Shown here one piece after another: positions 45,501 through 55,100 of a stretch of 64,000 nt of DNA. Source of the stretch: Saccharina japonica (lineage: Eukaryota; Sar; Phaeophyceae; Laminariales; Laminariaceae). A program made the position numbers and the translations under genes. The DNA is taken from assembly GCA_008828725.1 (NCBI GenBank), contig MEHQ01003724.1:494664-558663 (forward strand), written 5' to 3'. The notes under the pieces were generated by a model. The model saw nothing but the letters and a program-made list of their open reading frames with translations. It did no database searches and was not told where the DNA came from. How positions within the stretch are numbered: position 1 is the stretch's first letter; each line of letters opens with the position of its first letter.

Positions 45501-47004
45501 TGCTGCGCGCTCTCTCCGGCACCGAGCAACACCCTGAGAACGTCAAACGCAACGAAGCACGAAACACAAACCACCCTATAGTATAACACTAACACTAACA
45601 GTGCTACAGTGCTAACCGCACTTACCCTGCGTTATGTTTGTTTTTGAAACGATGGCTGATCCGACGTTCGCAGACGTCATCCGTAGACTGCAGCAAGGAC
45701 GCGATGCTTCTTGCGGAGCAGGAGATGGTGGAGGACGACAAAAAACGCGACTTGGAGCTAGAAAGGGTGAGATACTACTTAGATACTACCATATTATCAT
45801 GTCCATGTGGATGCATGCTTCGTACGATAGAGGTAGAGGTATACCTTTTTTTGGCTGAAACCGTTTCTGGATGACAGGGACTCCTTAACCCAACCTCGTC
45901 GGACTTTCATTCTTGTGTTGGAAAATTGTTCATTGTATAGTTACAGTATAGTTACAGTAGCATTCATGGTATGGTTGATCGGGTAGCCTTTTTCTTTTTC
46001 TTCAAAAACAGTTTTTTGGGTGAGGTACAGTATAGAGAGAGCTCCTCAGTAAGCCACCACCCTCAGAAGGCAAATACATGGCGCACCTCTATGTATAGCT
46101 TAAGAAAGCACGCGTCTATTACCATATTATTATTATCTTTGCCATCCGACAATGTGCAGCATGAGCTTCAACGTTGATCACTCATAATATTCCCGAAAGC
46201 AGAAAACCACGGAAACCAAGGAAACCTATGCGCAAAGTCTAATATCCTTCTATGTCTACTTCCCGCCAAGATTTATTATCATATTCCTATCCTTATACTG
46301 TGTATGATATAATGTGATACCGGTCGTAGGCATTAGGAAGTGAATCGTTCATTCTAGCCTACTGCAGAGAAATAAAGCCCAACTTTGTTTGTGGTATAAT
46401 ATGTGTGCCTGGTACTGCTGTTTAGCGCTTACCTGGTACCATGTCTGCTCCCCATTTATAAAGTAGTTTCGGCAATCTCTAAACATAAGCTACAGTAGTT
46501 TCAATATGCGGCGATTTGCGCATGATTTTTGCGTCTCACGAAACACCGTAAAAATGCTTCAATATACTGTAGTTCAGTATGCTATGGGCAGCGAGGGGAG
46601 GTAAACAAAACGGGGGTGGATCGATATCACCCCCCCCCCCCCCCAAGTGTCTGCCTGGTCGGTGAAAACCCGGCATGTTCCGTCCCGGCATTGTAGGGAT
46701 GCGATGCAAGGGTCTATGGTACCTTCGCAATTGCTTTATTTCACGCAAGTTTTCGCTTCTCGTGTCGCTACCCGAACGAATGCATGTTTTTTTCTCTGCA
46801 TGGATTATTCTTATTGCTTTGTGAATTTGTGAACGTAAACGTGTGACTCTTTTTAACGTGTAACAGGAGGAACGGAGACGGCGACGGTCTGTTTTTTCAA
46901 CGGACTACTCGGCGGCCAGAAGAGAGCGGAACGCATCGCTGCCAATAATGTTCGGGAAGGACGGAAAACCTGCTCTAGCCCGCATCAACACGTTCACGCT
47001 ATGA
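30566..47004 (+). CDS. Ankyrin-repeat protein (13 exons, 565 aa)
   Basis: Exons: 30566-30675, 31317-31428, 32461-32559, 33342-33434, 34801-34940, 37102-37243, 38143-38403, 38966-39077, 39950-40116, 43318-43373, 43571-43745, 45674-45766 and 46867-47004. Every phase agrees (1698 nt). The N-terminus is basic (IIGRIRARLKKK). Ankyrin repeats with the stramenopile consensus AM..AA..GHLEVVKWLH.NR.EGCT run from about residue 75 to 475, interrupted by a Ser/Ala-rich, non-ankyrin insert within exon 7 (about 245-290). Exon ends often fall after AM or inside NR, so exons track repeat halves. The tail (490-565) is a charged helix (EQEMVEDDKKRDLELEREERRRRR) followed by a Ser/Arg-rich end. It has no signal peptide or membrane segment, so it is probably a cytosolic or nuclear scaffold. 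The intron after exon 5 uses a GC donor (CAG|GCGAGT). The first two and last two exons are the least certain. Confidence 0.85.
30779..30830 (+). pseudogene. Partial copy of the 3' end of ankyrin exon 1
   Basis: GAGTGGGGATTTGCGGTCGA at about 30789 repeats the end of exon 1 (about 30643-30675), including the CAG|GT junction (TCTCAG|GTTCG). It lies about 110 bp into the intron. It has no convincing acceptor of its own, so it is probably not used. Confidence 0.6.
31996..32092. mobile_element. 97-bp piggyBac-like MITE flanked by TTAA
   Basis: The element starts TTAACCCTTATAGGACTGGA and ends CTTCTAAAAGGGTTAA. Arms of about 35 bp are inverted repeats, including GTCCCGTTTTGGGGACA and its complement. 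TTAA at both ends and CCCT/AGGG termini are typical of piggyBac-type elements. A second, decayed copy of the same length lies at 60707-60803. Confidence 0.75.
32255..32412. repeat. Dispersed repeat, inverted partner at 59305-59470
   Basis: About 155 bp match the reverse complement of 59305-59470, including GGTCGACCACACTAAAA and TTATCCTAGATAATAATTCA. It lies in the intron immediately upstream of ankyrin exon 3. Confidence 0.8.
32930..33330. repeat. AGATCATAC repeat family, copy 2
   Basis: Units of GATCTGTAT/ATACAGATC with drifted variants (GATCTGCAT, GATCTAGAT). They lie next to a shared non-repeat segment, TATTTCAGGGCAGACAT. The intron ends at ankyrin exon 4 (33342), directly after the repeat. 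Confidence 0.7.
34680..34770. repeat. CCTTTGACTG tandem repeat
   Basis: About six units of CCTTTGACTGCTAC or CCTTTGACTGACA just upstream of ankyrin exon 5. Confidence 0.8.
34941..35190 (+). pseudogene. Four decaying copies of the 3' end of ankyrin exon 5
   Basis: The exon end (CACTTGGATGTCGTCAAGTG ... AACAGGCGAGTC) recurs at about 34957, 35010, 35064 and 35130, each time less well preserved but still ending in AACAGGCGAG or a close variant. The copies begin immediately after the GC donor and are separated by about 55-65 bp. Frame and helix pattern (HLDVVKRLHRNRR) survive only in the first. Confidence 0.75.
35330..35740. repeat. Degenerate tandem repeat with AGGTCTATTA core
   Basis: The words AGGTCTATTAGTAG/AACAGGTCTATT and GTCTAAGTGTTTGG recur with an irregular period of about 70-100 bp in the ankyrin intron between exons 5 and 6. 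Confidence 0.7.
35860..36040. repeat. GGTCCATTC/G 9-10-bp tandem repeat
   Basis: About 20 variants of GGTCCATTCGGTT in the ankyrin intron between exons 5 and 6. Confidence 0.85.
36110..36545. repeat. 12-bp minisatellite CCTAGTGTACCT
   Basis: More than thirty units of CTCCTAGTGTAC variants occupy about 435 bp of the same ankyrin intron. Open frames through it (VYLLVYLL, SVPPSVPS) are by-products of the 12-bp period. Confidence 0.93.
37390..37462 (+). pseudogene. Partial copy of the 3' half of ankyrin exon 6
   Basis: ACGAGGGGGGCAAAGACAAG through GGGGGCACACACAAG repeats 37188-37243 almost exactly. The donor has changed from CAG|GTG to CAAGTG, so the copy cannot be spliced like the original. 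It lies about 150 bp into the following intron. Confidence 0.8.
39120..39385. repeat. AGATCATAC repeat family, copy 3
   Basis: At least six tandem ATACAGATC units (about 39318-39364), followed by TTCCTTGAAATATCTAGATG, the same junction as in the other copies. It lies in the intron after ankyrin exon 8. Confidence 0.75.
39588..39672. repeat. 10-bp tandem repeat CTATGTATTA
   Basis: About eight units in the ankyrin intron before exon 9. A related TATTGCTATG word occurs at 34320-34340. Confidence 0.9.
40440..40515. repeat. 34-bp tandem repeat
   Basis: The unit CTACTGCATGGATAGTATAA plus CACTCCGGC is present about two and a half times in the 3.2-kb ankyrin intron after exon 9. Confidence 0.85.
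41235..41408. repeat. 37-bp tandem repeat, about five copies
   Basis: Diverged units of GAGAGCTCGATTGAAGAGAA plus AAATATTGAA, same intron. Confidence 0.85.
42393..42557. mobile_element. 165-bp hairpin element (MITE-like)
   Basis: Arms of about 62 bp (42393-42456 and 42494-42557) are imperfect inverted repeats containing ATAACCTTATGGAGA and TCTCCGTAAGGTTAT. The arms are separated by about 38 bp. It lies in the large ankyrin intron. Confidence 0.7.
43746..44780. repeat. Minisatellite of about 90 bp made of exon-end plus donor copies
   Basis: Directly after the donor of ankyrin exon 11 (CCCGGCAAG|GTATTTAAG), about 11-12 units repeat the last 24 bases of the exon and the first bases of the intron. 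Each unit holds two related halves: CGC.TTGT.TCCCGGCAAGG and CGCCATGTATCCGGGCAAGG. The array ends near 44780, followed about 140 bp later by a transposon-like element. Confidence 0.88.
44923..45175. mobile_element. MITE with GACGCGTGCTA termini, copy 1
   Basis: Starts GACGCGTGCTAAGGTAGAGG and ends CACCTCTATCGTAGCATGCG plus TC, which are inverted repeats of about 22 bp. The interior contains CTCCTTAACCCAAATTCGTC and GGACTTTCATT, shared with the copies at 45811-46116 and 47494-47820. It has no coding capacity. Confidence 0.75.
45177..45270. repeat. (ACAGT)n microsatellite
   Basis: GTACAGTACAGT run of about 90 bp, immediately adjoining the right end of the MITE at 44923-45175. Confidence 0.95.
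45811..46116. mobile_element. MITE with GACGCGTGCTA termini, copy 2
   Basis: Terminal sequences ATGCTTCGTACGATAGAGGT and GCGCACCTCTATGTATAGCT ... CACGCGTC. The interior has GACTCCTTAACCCAACCTCG and TCGGACTTTCATT. Similar ACCATATTATTAT sequence on both sides may be a target duplication. It lies in the last ankyrin intron, 45 bp after exon 12. Confidence 0.7.
46650..46722. repeat. Structured dispersed repeat, short copy
   Basis: GTCGGTGAAAACCCGGC, then CCGTCCCGGCATTGTAGGGA and TGCGA...GGGTCTATGGT, shared with 61672-61860 and 63298-63480. It lies in the last ankyrin intron. Confidence 0.75.
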
Positions 47005-47493
47005 CCTGTGTGACCTGTGTGACCTGTGTGTGGGCTTGGCTTGTTCCACTATCAATATCATCACAACTAAAACTGTAGTACTACTATTGTACTGCATACC
47101 AGCACGTAGTATTTCTATAGTAATAGTGCAGTACTGTAGTATTTCTTGTCTAGTGTAGTACACGGCTGGACGCGGGAGCCCCCCCCCCCTTGAACCTTTC
47201 AACACCCTACTGAAATAGAAGGTGGGCAACATACAGAGAGAGGCGGTATTCGTTCTGACTGCGAGGACCTTCTGGAACGCCAAAAACCCCGCAAGATGTG
47301 GATACGTACGTACGTCCATCATGTTCTGTTGTCTTTGCGTCCTTTACGCTGTGCCGAAAGGTGCTTGTAAGGTTTCTCGCTTGGGTTGGCATACGTATGT
47401 ACGTTCTGTTGATTTTTTTTTTGCGTTTTTTGCGACGCTCGAAAAAGAGGTTAGGACGCCTACAGTAAGCATTAACAGTTAATATTATTAGCG

Positions 47494-47820
47494 GACGCGT
47501 ACTACGATGATAGAGGTATAGGTACGAGTAGGGTATTTATAATGATACCGTTATTTGGCTGAAACGTTTGATGAATAACGGCAATCACTCCTTAACCCAA
47601 AATCGTCGGAATTTTGGAATTTCAGTCTTGTCTGGCAGAATGTTTCGCTTTACAGTTACAGTTACAGTTACAGTTACAGTTACAGTTAGGCCGCGCGATT
47701 GGTCATCGGGTGTATAGCACTTTGACTTTCCTCCAAAATAAGTGTTTGACTACTGCAGGTATAGAGGTCCTTTAAGTGACTACGAGTACCCTCAGAAAAT
47801 GCATGGTGCGTGCGTGCGTC
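47494..47820. mobile_element. MITE with GACGCGTGCTA termini, copy 3
   Basis: Starts GACGCGTACTACGATGATAG plus AGGT and ends GCATGGTGCGTGCGTGCGTC. The shared interior CACTCCTTAACCCAAAATCG is present. It has been expanded by an internal ACAGTT run. Confidence 0.68.
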
Positions 47821-48719
47821 AGCAGTCTTCTTCCGGCCACCTTTGTTTAATTGTTTAATGGGATGACGAAAGAGGGGGACTTCCGTCGACCCGCCGTGCA
47901 GTAGGACTAAGCTGCTGTCTGGTCTGTATGAGTACGTAGCGCTTGCGCCTGGTTTGTGTACGGGGGAAACATATGCACACACCTTGTTTGGGTACGAGGA
48001 AAACCGCCGCGTACCTATCATATTACAGCAGTACTGAAGATACTTGGTCTTTTCCTGTGTTTACGTTTAGCGATTTCGATTCGGGAAGTTCTGCTTGCGG
48101 AACTGCTGTACTACACTATTATAGTCTACTTTTACACAGTGTCACTATTTATGATAGGGTGTGGTACAGTAGTATGTGCCTGGCGATGGTGGTGGTGGGA
48201 TGGTGATTTATTGACGCACGTGAGGGTATAGCTACTGTAGCGTGAGTGTTTTGCCTACTGTTAATTGTTAATTAATTCCCCCGGATGATAGGATAGAGAG
48301 CTATTGTATGGATGGACTACGATAGGTACAAATAGGACGTCGGCACGAGGGATCTTGTCGATTCACACAACAAGAGTGGCTCGTATAACAACACGCAGTT
48401 ATAATAGAGACGCCGCGCAGATACTTAGCTAACATGCGTAGCTAAGTCTTCTACCAGACAGGGGTACGAGTAGCCCCAACCAGGTGTCTCTCGTATAGAA
48501 AAAGGACACTTGCTTCATGCTTTTTCACGCCGTGAATACTAAAAACTAAAAAAAACTGTGCCGAAAGATTCGATTCCCTCTCCGGATGGTGATTGATGAG
48601 AGAGTGTTCGAGCGTATATGGTACCGGTATGCTATAATACGTCGTATATAGGAGGACTTAACAGTTGTTATTGATGGCGCGGCACCTAAACCTGGTGCTA
48701 TTCCTAATGAACTTGTTCA

Positions 48720-48920
48720 TTAACACGACGGTCACCTAGATCGTGCAGGTTATACGGCTTCCACCCACCAACTAACATGAGCTAACATGAGCTAACTACT
48801 GTAGATTATCATACAGATCATGCAGATCATGCAGATCATGCAGATCAGGACTGAATCTGTCTGGCCTGAAATATCAAGATTATATATTCCTCGGAAACCG
48901 ACGATCTGTCCGATATATGG
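48720..48920. repeat. AGATCATAC repeat family, copy 4
   Basis: Four units CAGATCATG, flanked by ATGAGCTAACATGAGCTAAC on the left and TCTGTCTGGCCTGAAATATC on the right, the same flanks as the copy at 32930-33330 in inverted orientation. Confidence 0.7.
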
Positions 48921-49561
48921 GTGCTGGAACACTCTACTAATAACACTATTATACTGTTGTAATAACACTACCGCTGTAACACCAATAATGCAACAAACAG
49001 CGTAACAATGTATGTAACGATCATCGAGCACATACCACGCCGTAACGATCTCACAGACAGAGTTTGAACACTGGTTGCTGCTGTGCAACGATCACAGAGG
49101 AGAGGTTTGTGATTTTTCGACGCGGGGTCCCAAACGCAAACCTCTCGCATGCATGTACATTGTATGTTATTTCAAGGTTTTGTCTGTCTGTCCATCTTCT
49201 AATAATCTGCTTGCCGTACACACGTATATACATGTTATGGTACTGCTGCCTAGCTTCCTTACATACACTTATATCATGCATACAATACGTGCACACTCGT
49301 AAACAATTTACTACGACAACAAAGACTCACACGACGAGTGTCGTCCTCGCGCATGATACCGACAAGACGCAGGTGCTCGTACTCGTACTGTATACCTGGT
49401 ATATAATAGTAGTGGGGTAGTGATGGGCGGCAGGAATGGTAGTGCTTGTGTAGTGTGAAGTGTTGAGTGTAGCATGGAGTGTACCGGTACGATACCAGGT
49501 AGTAGTACGAAAATACCAGTACGAGTATAGTACTGCTGGTACCAGGTATGATCGTACTCGT

Positions 49562-49573
49562 ACAAAAAAAAAA
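49562..49573 (-). terminator. RNA polymerase III terminator of tRNA-Gly
   Basis: On the minus strand a run of at least ten T begins 17 bases after the mature 3' end of the tRNA, a typical Pol III stop signal. Confidence 0.85.
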
Positions 49574-49589
49574 GTCACGACGAAAAACA

Positions 49590-49660
49590 TACGCATACGG
49601 AGAATCGAACTCCGGGCATAACCTTGGGAGGGTTATATGTTACCACTACACCACATGCGT
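49590..49660 (-). tRNA. trnG-CCC: tRNA-Gly (anticodon CCC)
   Basis: The minus strand folds into a full cloverleaf of 71 nt including the discriminator A. The acceptor stem is ACGCATG/TATGCGT (one G-T), the D stem has three pairs with loop TAGTGGTAA, the anticodon stem is TAACC/GGTTA with loop CTCCCAA, the variable loop has four bases, and the T stem is CGGAG/CTCCG with loop TTCGATT. Anticodon CCC reads GGG. Internal A and B boxes are present, there is no intron, and CCA is not encoded. A T-run terminator follows. Confidence 0.95.
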
Positions 49661-52144
49661 TCCATGATACTGTCTCAAAAATATTTCAATTTATAAATAA
49701 AATAAAAAACACACTTCAGCTATCGTATGAGACGACCCCTCCACTACCCGTAATACTGCTTCTTTCCACTGCGTCTGCTGTCTACTGCTGCCCCTGCTGC
49801 CACTGTTGCGCTTCTGCTGCTTCTGCTGCTTCTGCTACTTCTAGGGTCGAACGTAGAACGAGCAAACGCGCCAAGCACACCGAAAGACACCCATGACACG
49901 TGCGTACCAGGCAGCTTTTCTTACTATTAATAGTGCCGGTATACGTATACGTATGATACCGATATGTATCCGATACCTGGTACGTATGTATAATATGTAC
50001 CAACGATTCCTTTCCGTGAAACGGCTATCCACCTATATACGACGTGTGAGTATACCTTGGATACTTCCCGGTTCGTCACCCCCGCGAGCGCACATCAGCT
50101 GCGCATATATATGCTCATTATATGGTATTATACCTTAAATGTTTGCATGTGTGTATATTCCATGCTGCTATATACGAACGGATGTTATGTCATTTATTCG
50201 ATGGTGTTTCAGTTCAACACACGCGGCTTTTTTCCTGGCGTGATCACAGCGATTACTGAGTACCTGGTATTATAGAGTTTGCGGAGTGACGTGATTGGAA
50301 AAGGGAGAACCCAGCCTCAGCATACTTCGGACTGATTTTAAACGACTTGGCCCATTGAAAAAAAAACTGTTCGAGTGTCTTCGATCATCGTTAACAGTCC
50401 CCACCTGAAATATCGAGTAGAAATGGTGGAACCAGAACGCGGAAACCCAAAAAGAGTGTTTCCAGAATTTCGACACGGCCATGGAAAGAAGAGCGGAAGG
50501 CTCCACTTTGCGTCTATCTGCACATACACTACATAAACTATTTATTCATGCTAAATAACGGGGATTGTAGGGAAAACGGTGATTATACTCTCTGATATTT
50601 GCATGCCGCGTTAATATACCAGAATCAACGCGGGGGTAACCACGTGATAACCTTACGTGGGGTCTCCAGCCCGCGGCTGATGAGGGGCCTGATTCCATTA
50701 AAATCAAATACGTGCTTTCTTTCGTTTAGAGTGGAGGCGAAGCGATACCCCAGGAAGTATACACCTATCTTCACCCGAGGCCCTTTTACTAAGCCTAGGC
50801 GATCGGGGTTTCAACGATTTCTTCGAAGCTTGGCCAAAAGGTCTTTTGATAGATAAATGCTGGTAGACTTTAGACAGCTCTCAGACCTATCGGGTTTGTG
50901 TGAGATGGCTCGCTCCCAGTTTCCTCGCCCACTGTCGCCCAATCGACTGCTGTATGCGCGTTGCTTGTTTTGAGGGATGTGCACTGCTGTACACACATTA
51001 CATGTATGTTGTCTACACATAATACATGTATGATGGGTGTACAAATCAACTTGAATCGCTGGAAAACGACTCGTGCCTCTGTGGTGATGGATGCCGCCGT
51101 GGCGTGTGTCGGAGGGCACTTCTTGTGCGTGTATGCCGAAGCTGGAGACGCGAGAACGAATATCATGAACGGTTACTTTTCACTTCCGTATTGGTACCAG
51201 ACAATACATGGATACCGATTGAGCATCGTTCCGTGGATGACAACCATGCAGGGAAGGGGTTTCTTCGTTTTTTCGCGTTGCGCATCGGCGCACGTAGTAA
51301 CCGAAAACTAGGCTGTGTCTCGGGACGAGGAGAGACGGAGCGCCTTATGATGTAGAGCTGATAAAAAGCCCGGCAGGAGTACAGGGTGGAGAGAGGGCAC
51401 GTCAAACCAACAACGGGGTTACAGGGTTCGCCACATGAAAACACTACGTGGTATATACTACAGTACGTTTTTCAGCACGGATACATACTGTAAGTACAGT
51501 ACAGTAGTTTCTCCAGCGAGGCTACTGCAGGATTAAGCGAGTCTGAGGAGTATTGGGAGCGGAAACTCCGCTATTGAACTGGAGCGATCGGTTGTGTATC
51601 ATGAAATGCACACGCTCCGTCATCACCGAGTATACATTTGAATTTGATACAAGACAGTCGCGATACGCACCGCTTTGCGGAGAATAACATTCTCGGGTCT
51701 TGAAACACCTTCGGCGTTGCACTCTGAAGAAGGCAGGCGTTGAGCGTCAGCAGCCACATCATGCTTTCTTTGCACTATCTACAGCAGTAAACCATCGCCG
51801 TGTAGCACATATGATACAATAACAAAGTGCATTCTCGTACCAGTTTCATACAGTTGGGTGTTATTTTTATTTCTCCTGCCTGCCGCGGATAGCCACGACC
51901 TTAGCCTCGAACCCTCACAAAGCTGTCAAACATGACATACCACCCGGTCCGGTGCTACTACACACTCCGGAGACAATACACAATACTGTAAAAACAACCT
52001 TTACGCCCGATACGGCCCATCCAAAATTCCATTGAACGTTGGTATCTGTGGGTATCCCCACCCGCCAAGCTAGCTCCTTGTCCGCGTTCTGAATTCGAGC
52101 CATTGTACTAGCCATCTTCGCATCTTCACAAAGGCCCTGAGGCG
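49661..52144. other. No supported gene
   Basis: Contains the inverted partner (50397-50486) of the repeat at 22621-22700. A frame on the minus strand at 51571-51732 (acceptor GCCTTCTTCAG, several Cys) could be an exon of an unknown gene downstream of RPB9, but no partner exons were found. Confidence 0.5.
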
Positions 52145-55100
52145 TCAGCTGACCCACTTGTGCCCGCAAGCTCGATTGGTACATACAAATATGAGCGATA
52201 AGCTCTGAGACTTGGCACCCTGCAAAATCGCCAAGGTTCCAATTTTTTTTTTGACGTGGGCCGGACGGATCGGAAGACAAGCAACGAAACACAGAGTTCG
52301 GAGGGACGCAAGAGTTAGGAGACACTATACAAAAACGATGAAAGTTACGGGGGGCCATACCATAGTAATACTATTAGTAGTACATAATCAGAACCCACGA
52401 TGGACCTACTAGTAAGAATCCCCTTAAGTTTACCCACCATACGAGTATTACTTCGAAGCATATGTTATGCTTCTCATTACTACGTTTCTTTGTACAGTAG
52501 TATTAGTAGTAGGCGAAGCGAACGACGGCGGACTGCAAGCAGAAGGGCCTCCTGTCGCCTGTTCTTCTCCGGGCACGGCGCGACAATATACTGTATAGCA
52601 TGATATAGCCCGGGAACAATTTACCAGTACAGGGTAGGCAAGGTGGCAGGCCAATATTGAAACAGTGCTCATGCTCAGGGGGTGTACAACACCTTACCGG
52701 CGAAGGTTTCCGAACAACATCCTCAGGAAAACGTTCCCAGGGATACATTCTCAGGAGGGTCGACAGATGGAGGGGAGTGCACGGGCACACGCACGTGTCA
52801 TAACAGTCATCACGTAAAAGCGGGGCTTACTTTGACTGCGCACGCCCGGCCTTTCAGAGGGTAGTTTGCTATGCAGACTGTAGTTACAGCAGTGCCAGTT
52901 CCAGGCATTCAACAAGATGGTTGACGGACCATGCGTACTACAGTAACTCTAACCCTAACCCTAACCCGATCAAACGGCACTACTTGCCGACAAATGAAAC
53001 ATTATACTTTCGGCATGTGGTCACCTCTACTGCCCTTTCCGCCCGCCCTCTTGTACCATGATGCTATTAATAGTATACCGGTACCAGGGTGAGTCACGCA
53101 CCTCGTCGGCTTGGAAGAACACCGCCTCGTTGTAGTTGCACTTCTCGCAAATGGCGTTCTTGCTTCGTTGCAATGTTGGGTCGTCTACTACGTCAGTCTG
53201 AACGATGTCCAGCTTATTCCTGTTGAGGATGGGCGACATTGTCGTGAAACACCGCGCAGATAGCGGGGAGTTGTTCTTAAGCCGGGCCTACCACCTTGTG
53301 GGGCCACCTACTATTTAATAATAGTGGGGTGGCTGTGCGCACTACAATATGCGTTCTATTTTCGTGGCTTCGTGAAATACAGGAGATAAATTAAGCCTGC
53401 GGCATGCTATCATACCGGTGCTGCATGCAACATCCCGCACGAATATGACCATGTCCGCGTGTACCATACGACCGTACGTATATAGGTACACGAATATTGC
53501 CACTCGTGCTGGAGTGAAAGTATGTCCCACGATAAACCAACACAAAAAACCACAATCTCTACTTTATATCCCGATACAAGGTAAGGCCCCTGACTGCAAT
53601 ATGCCGGGAGATAAGCTGTTCGTTGGATCTATCAGCACTGACAAGTTATATGCATGCATGGAGCTCATTTATCTTTCGAGGCGTTATGGTATACCAAGAA
53701 TACGTAACCGTCAGAGCTCTCTCCTGGACACCCCGGCCCGCTGCTCATTCTACGTTCTCTTTACGTTCTCTCCTGTTTCTCTGCAATAACACACAATCAC
53801 GAGCAACATTCGCTAGACTGCCTGGCAGGCGAGGCAAACAAGTCGCGGGTCACGAACATAAGCGACGAACAAGGCATCACACTCTTATTATTTGCTACTC
53901 GCGGCATTGATAGCTCTCGATAGCTCCAAGCCTGGCGACAGGAGCAAAATCAACATTGAACTCTTGATTTAGTCCACATGCGATTTTTGATTTGTGCCGA
54001 GACTTGCGTTCATTTTCCAAATTCATAGATCAGGATCCAAGACAGTGAATTCTGAAGATTGAGGATACTTCGTGCTTCTCCCCGAGACCCTTGAGTACTA
54101 CTGTACTATACACCATTACATCAACAACATGCATGAGTATCTCTGCGAGGTGTTTTCATTTTCCCACGATAACTATTATGATCATACTTACTGCAGTTAC
54201 CATACACCAGTAGGCATGTGAGGTGTGAGACAATGAATGGTAGTGTTTGTACAGTATGATAGGTACTGACCCTGCGGTGGTGATGAGGTTATTCCTGTAT
54301 ACGCATGATCCCGACTGCGCGTCCTCCTTGTATGAACACCGACTGCACGCGTACATGAGTTTCCTGTCAGCCTTGTTCTCCTTGGGGTACATGATGTTGT
54401 TGCTGCCGAGACGAAAACAGCAAAACAGAGCACGTATTAGGCTATACCTCGTACACCAGAACACACAGCAGTATATATATATATACGAGAAATGCTAAAC
54501 TGGTTACCAGGTACTATTCAAGTATGGTACAGCGGTTTGTATGGGATGGTGCGCTGCGAACCGCAACTGTCTCCCAGCTTCCAAAGTTGACGGTACACCA
54601 GTTTTGGTTGAACTCACAGCTGACGGGCTTGCAAAACACAACAGAACAATTCACGGTACACGTACTGTAGTGCTACTACGTACTTTGTTGGCAGCAAGGG
54701 TCCCGCAAGTTTAAGCAACGAAAAAAAGGCCAACTCGTGAGCACCAGAAGCGAGGTGACGTACAGTATTAATAGCCAGGCTTAGTCAGACTAGAAAGCTA
54801 CACCTAGGACCTTTGACGGCGTGCTACTCTGTGCTCTGTACTGCTCTGTACCGCGCGCTTGCCGGGTGGCAGGAGAGCATCAGTTGTGAATGAATAATGG
54901 GGGATGATGAGGATGTGCAGTACGAACTGTACCAACAAGGCGTTGACGGCACTTCTATCCTATTAATAGCAGGCATGCACTTCTATGCTATATATGCTAT
55001 ATATGGGGTATGACCCTCCAGGCACGCACCTCGCTATTAACAAACGCATGATATACAATTAACAATTAACAGCCACATGTGTGTATCCTTCTATTAATAG

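Larger units (their letters stand above)
47005..49589. other. No supported gene; repeats only
   Basis: Includes MITE copy 3 (47494-47820) with an ACAGTT microsatellite inside it (47653-47690), and copy 4 of the AGATCATAC family (48720-48920). No exon model could be supported. Confidence 0.55.

Noticed and set aside
51915-52358. 147-codon minus-strand frame
   Set aside because: Its 5' part overlaps the last RPB9 exon in another phase; the RPB9 frame with FVCTNRACGHKW is the real one.
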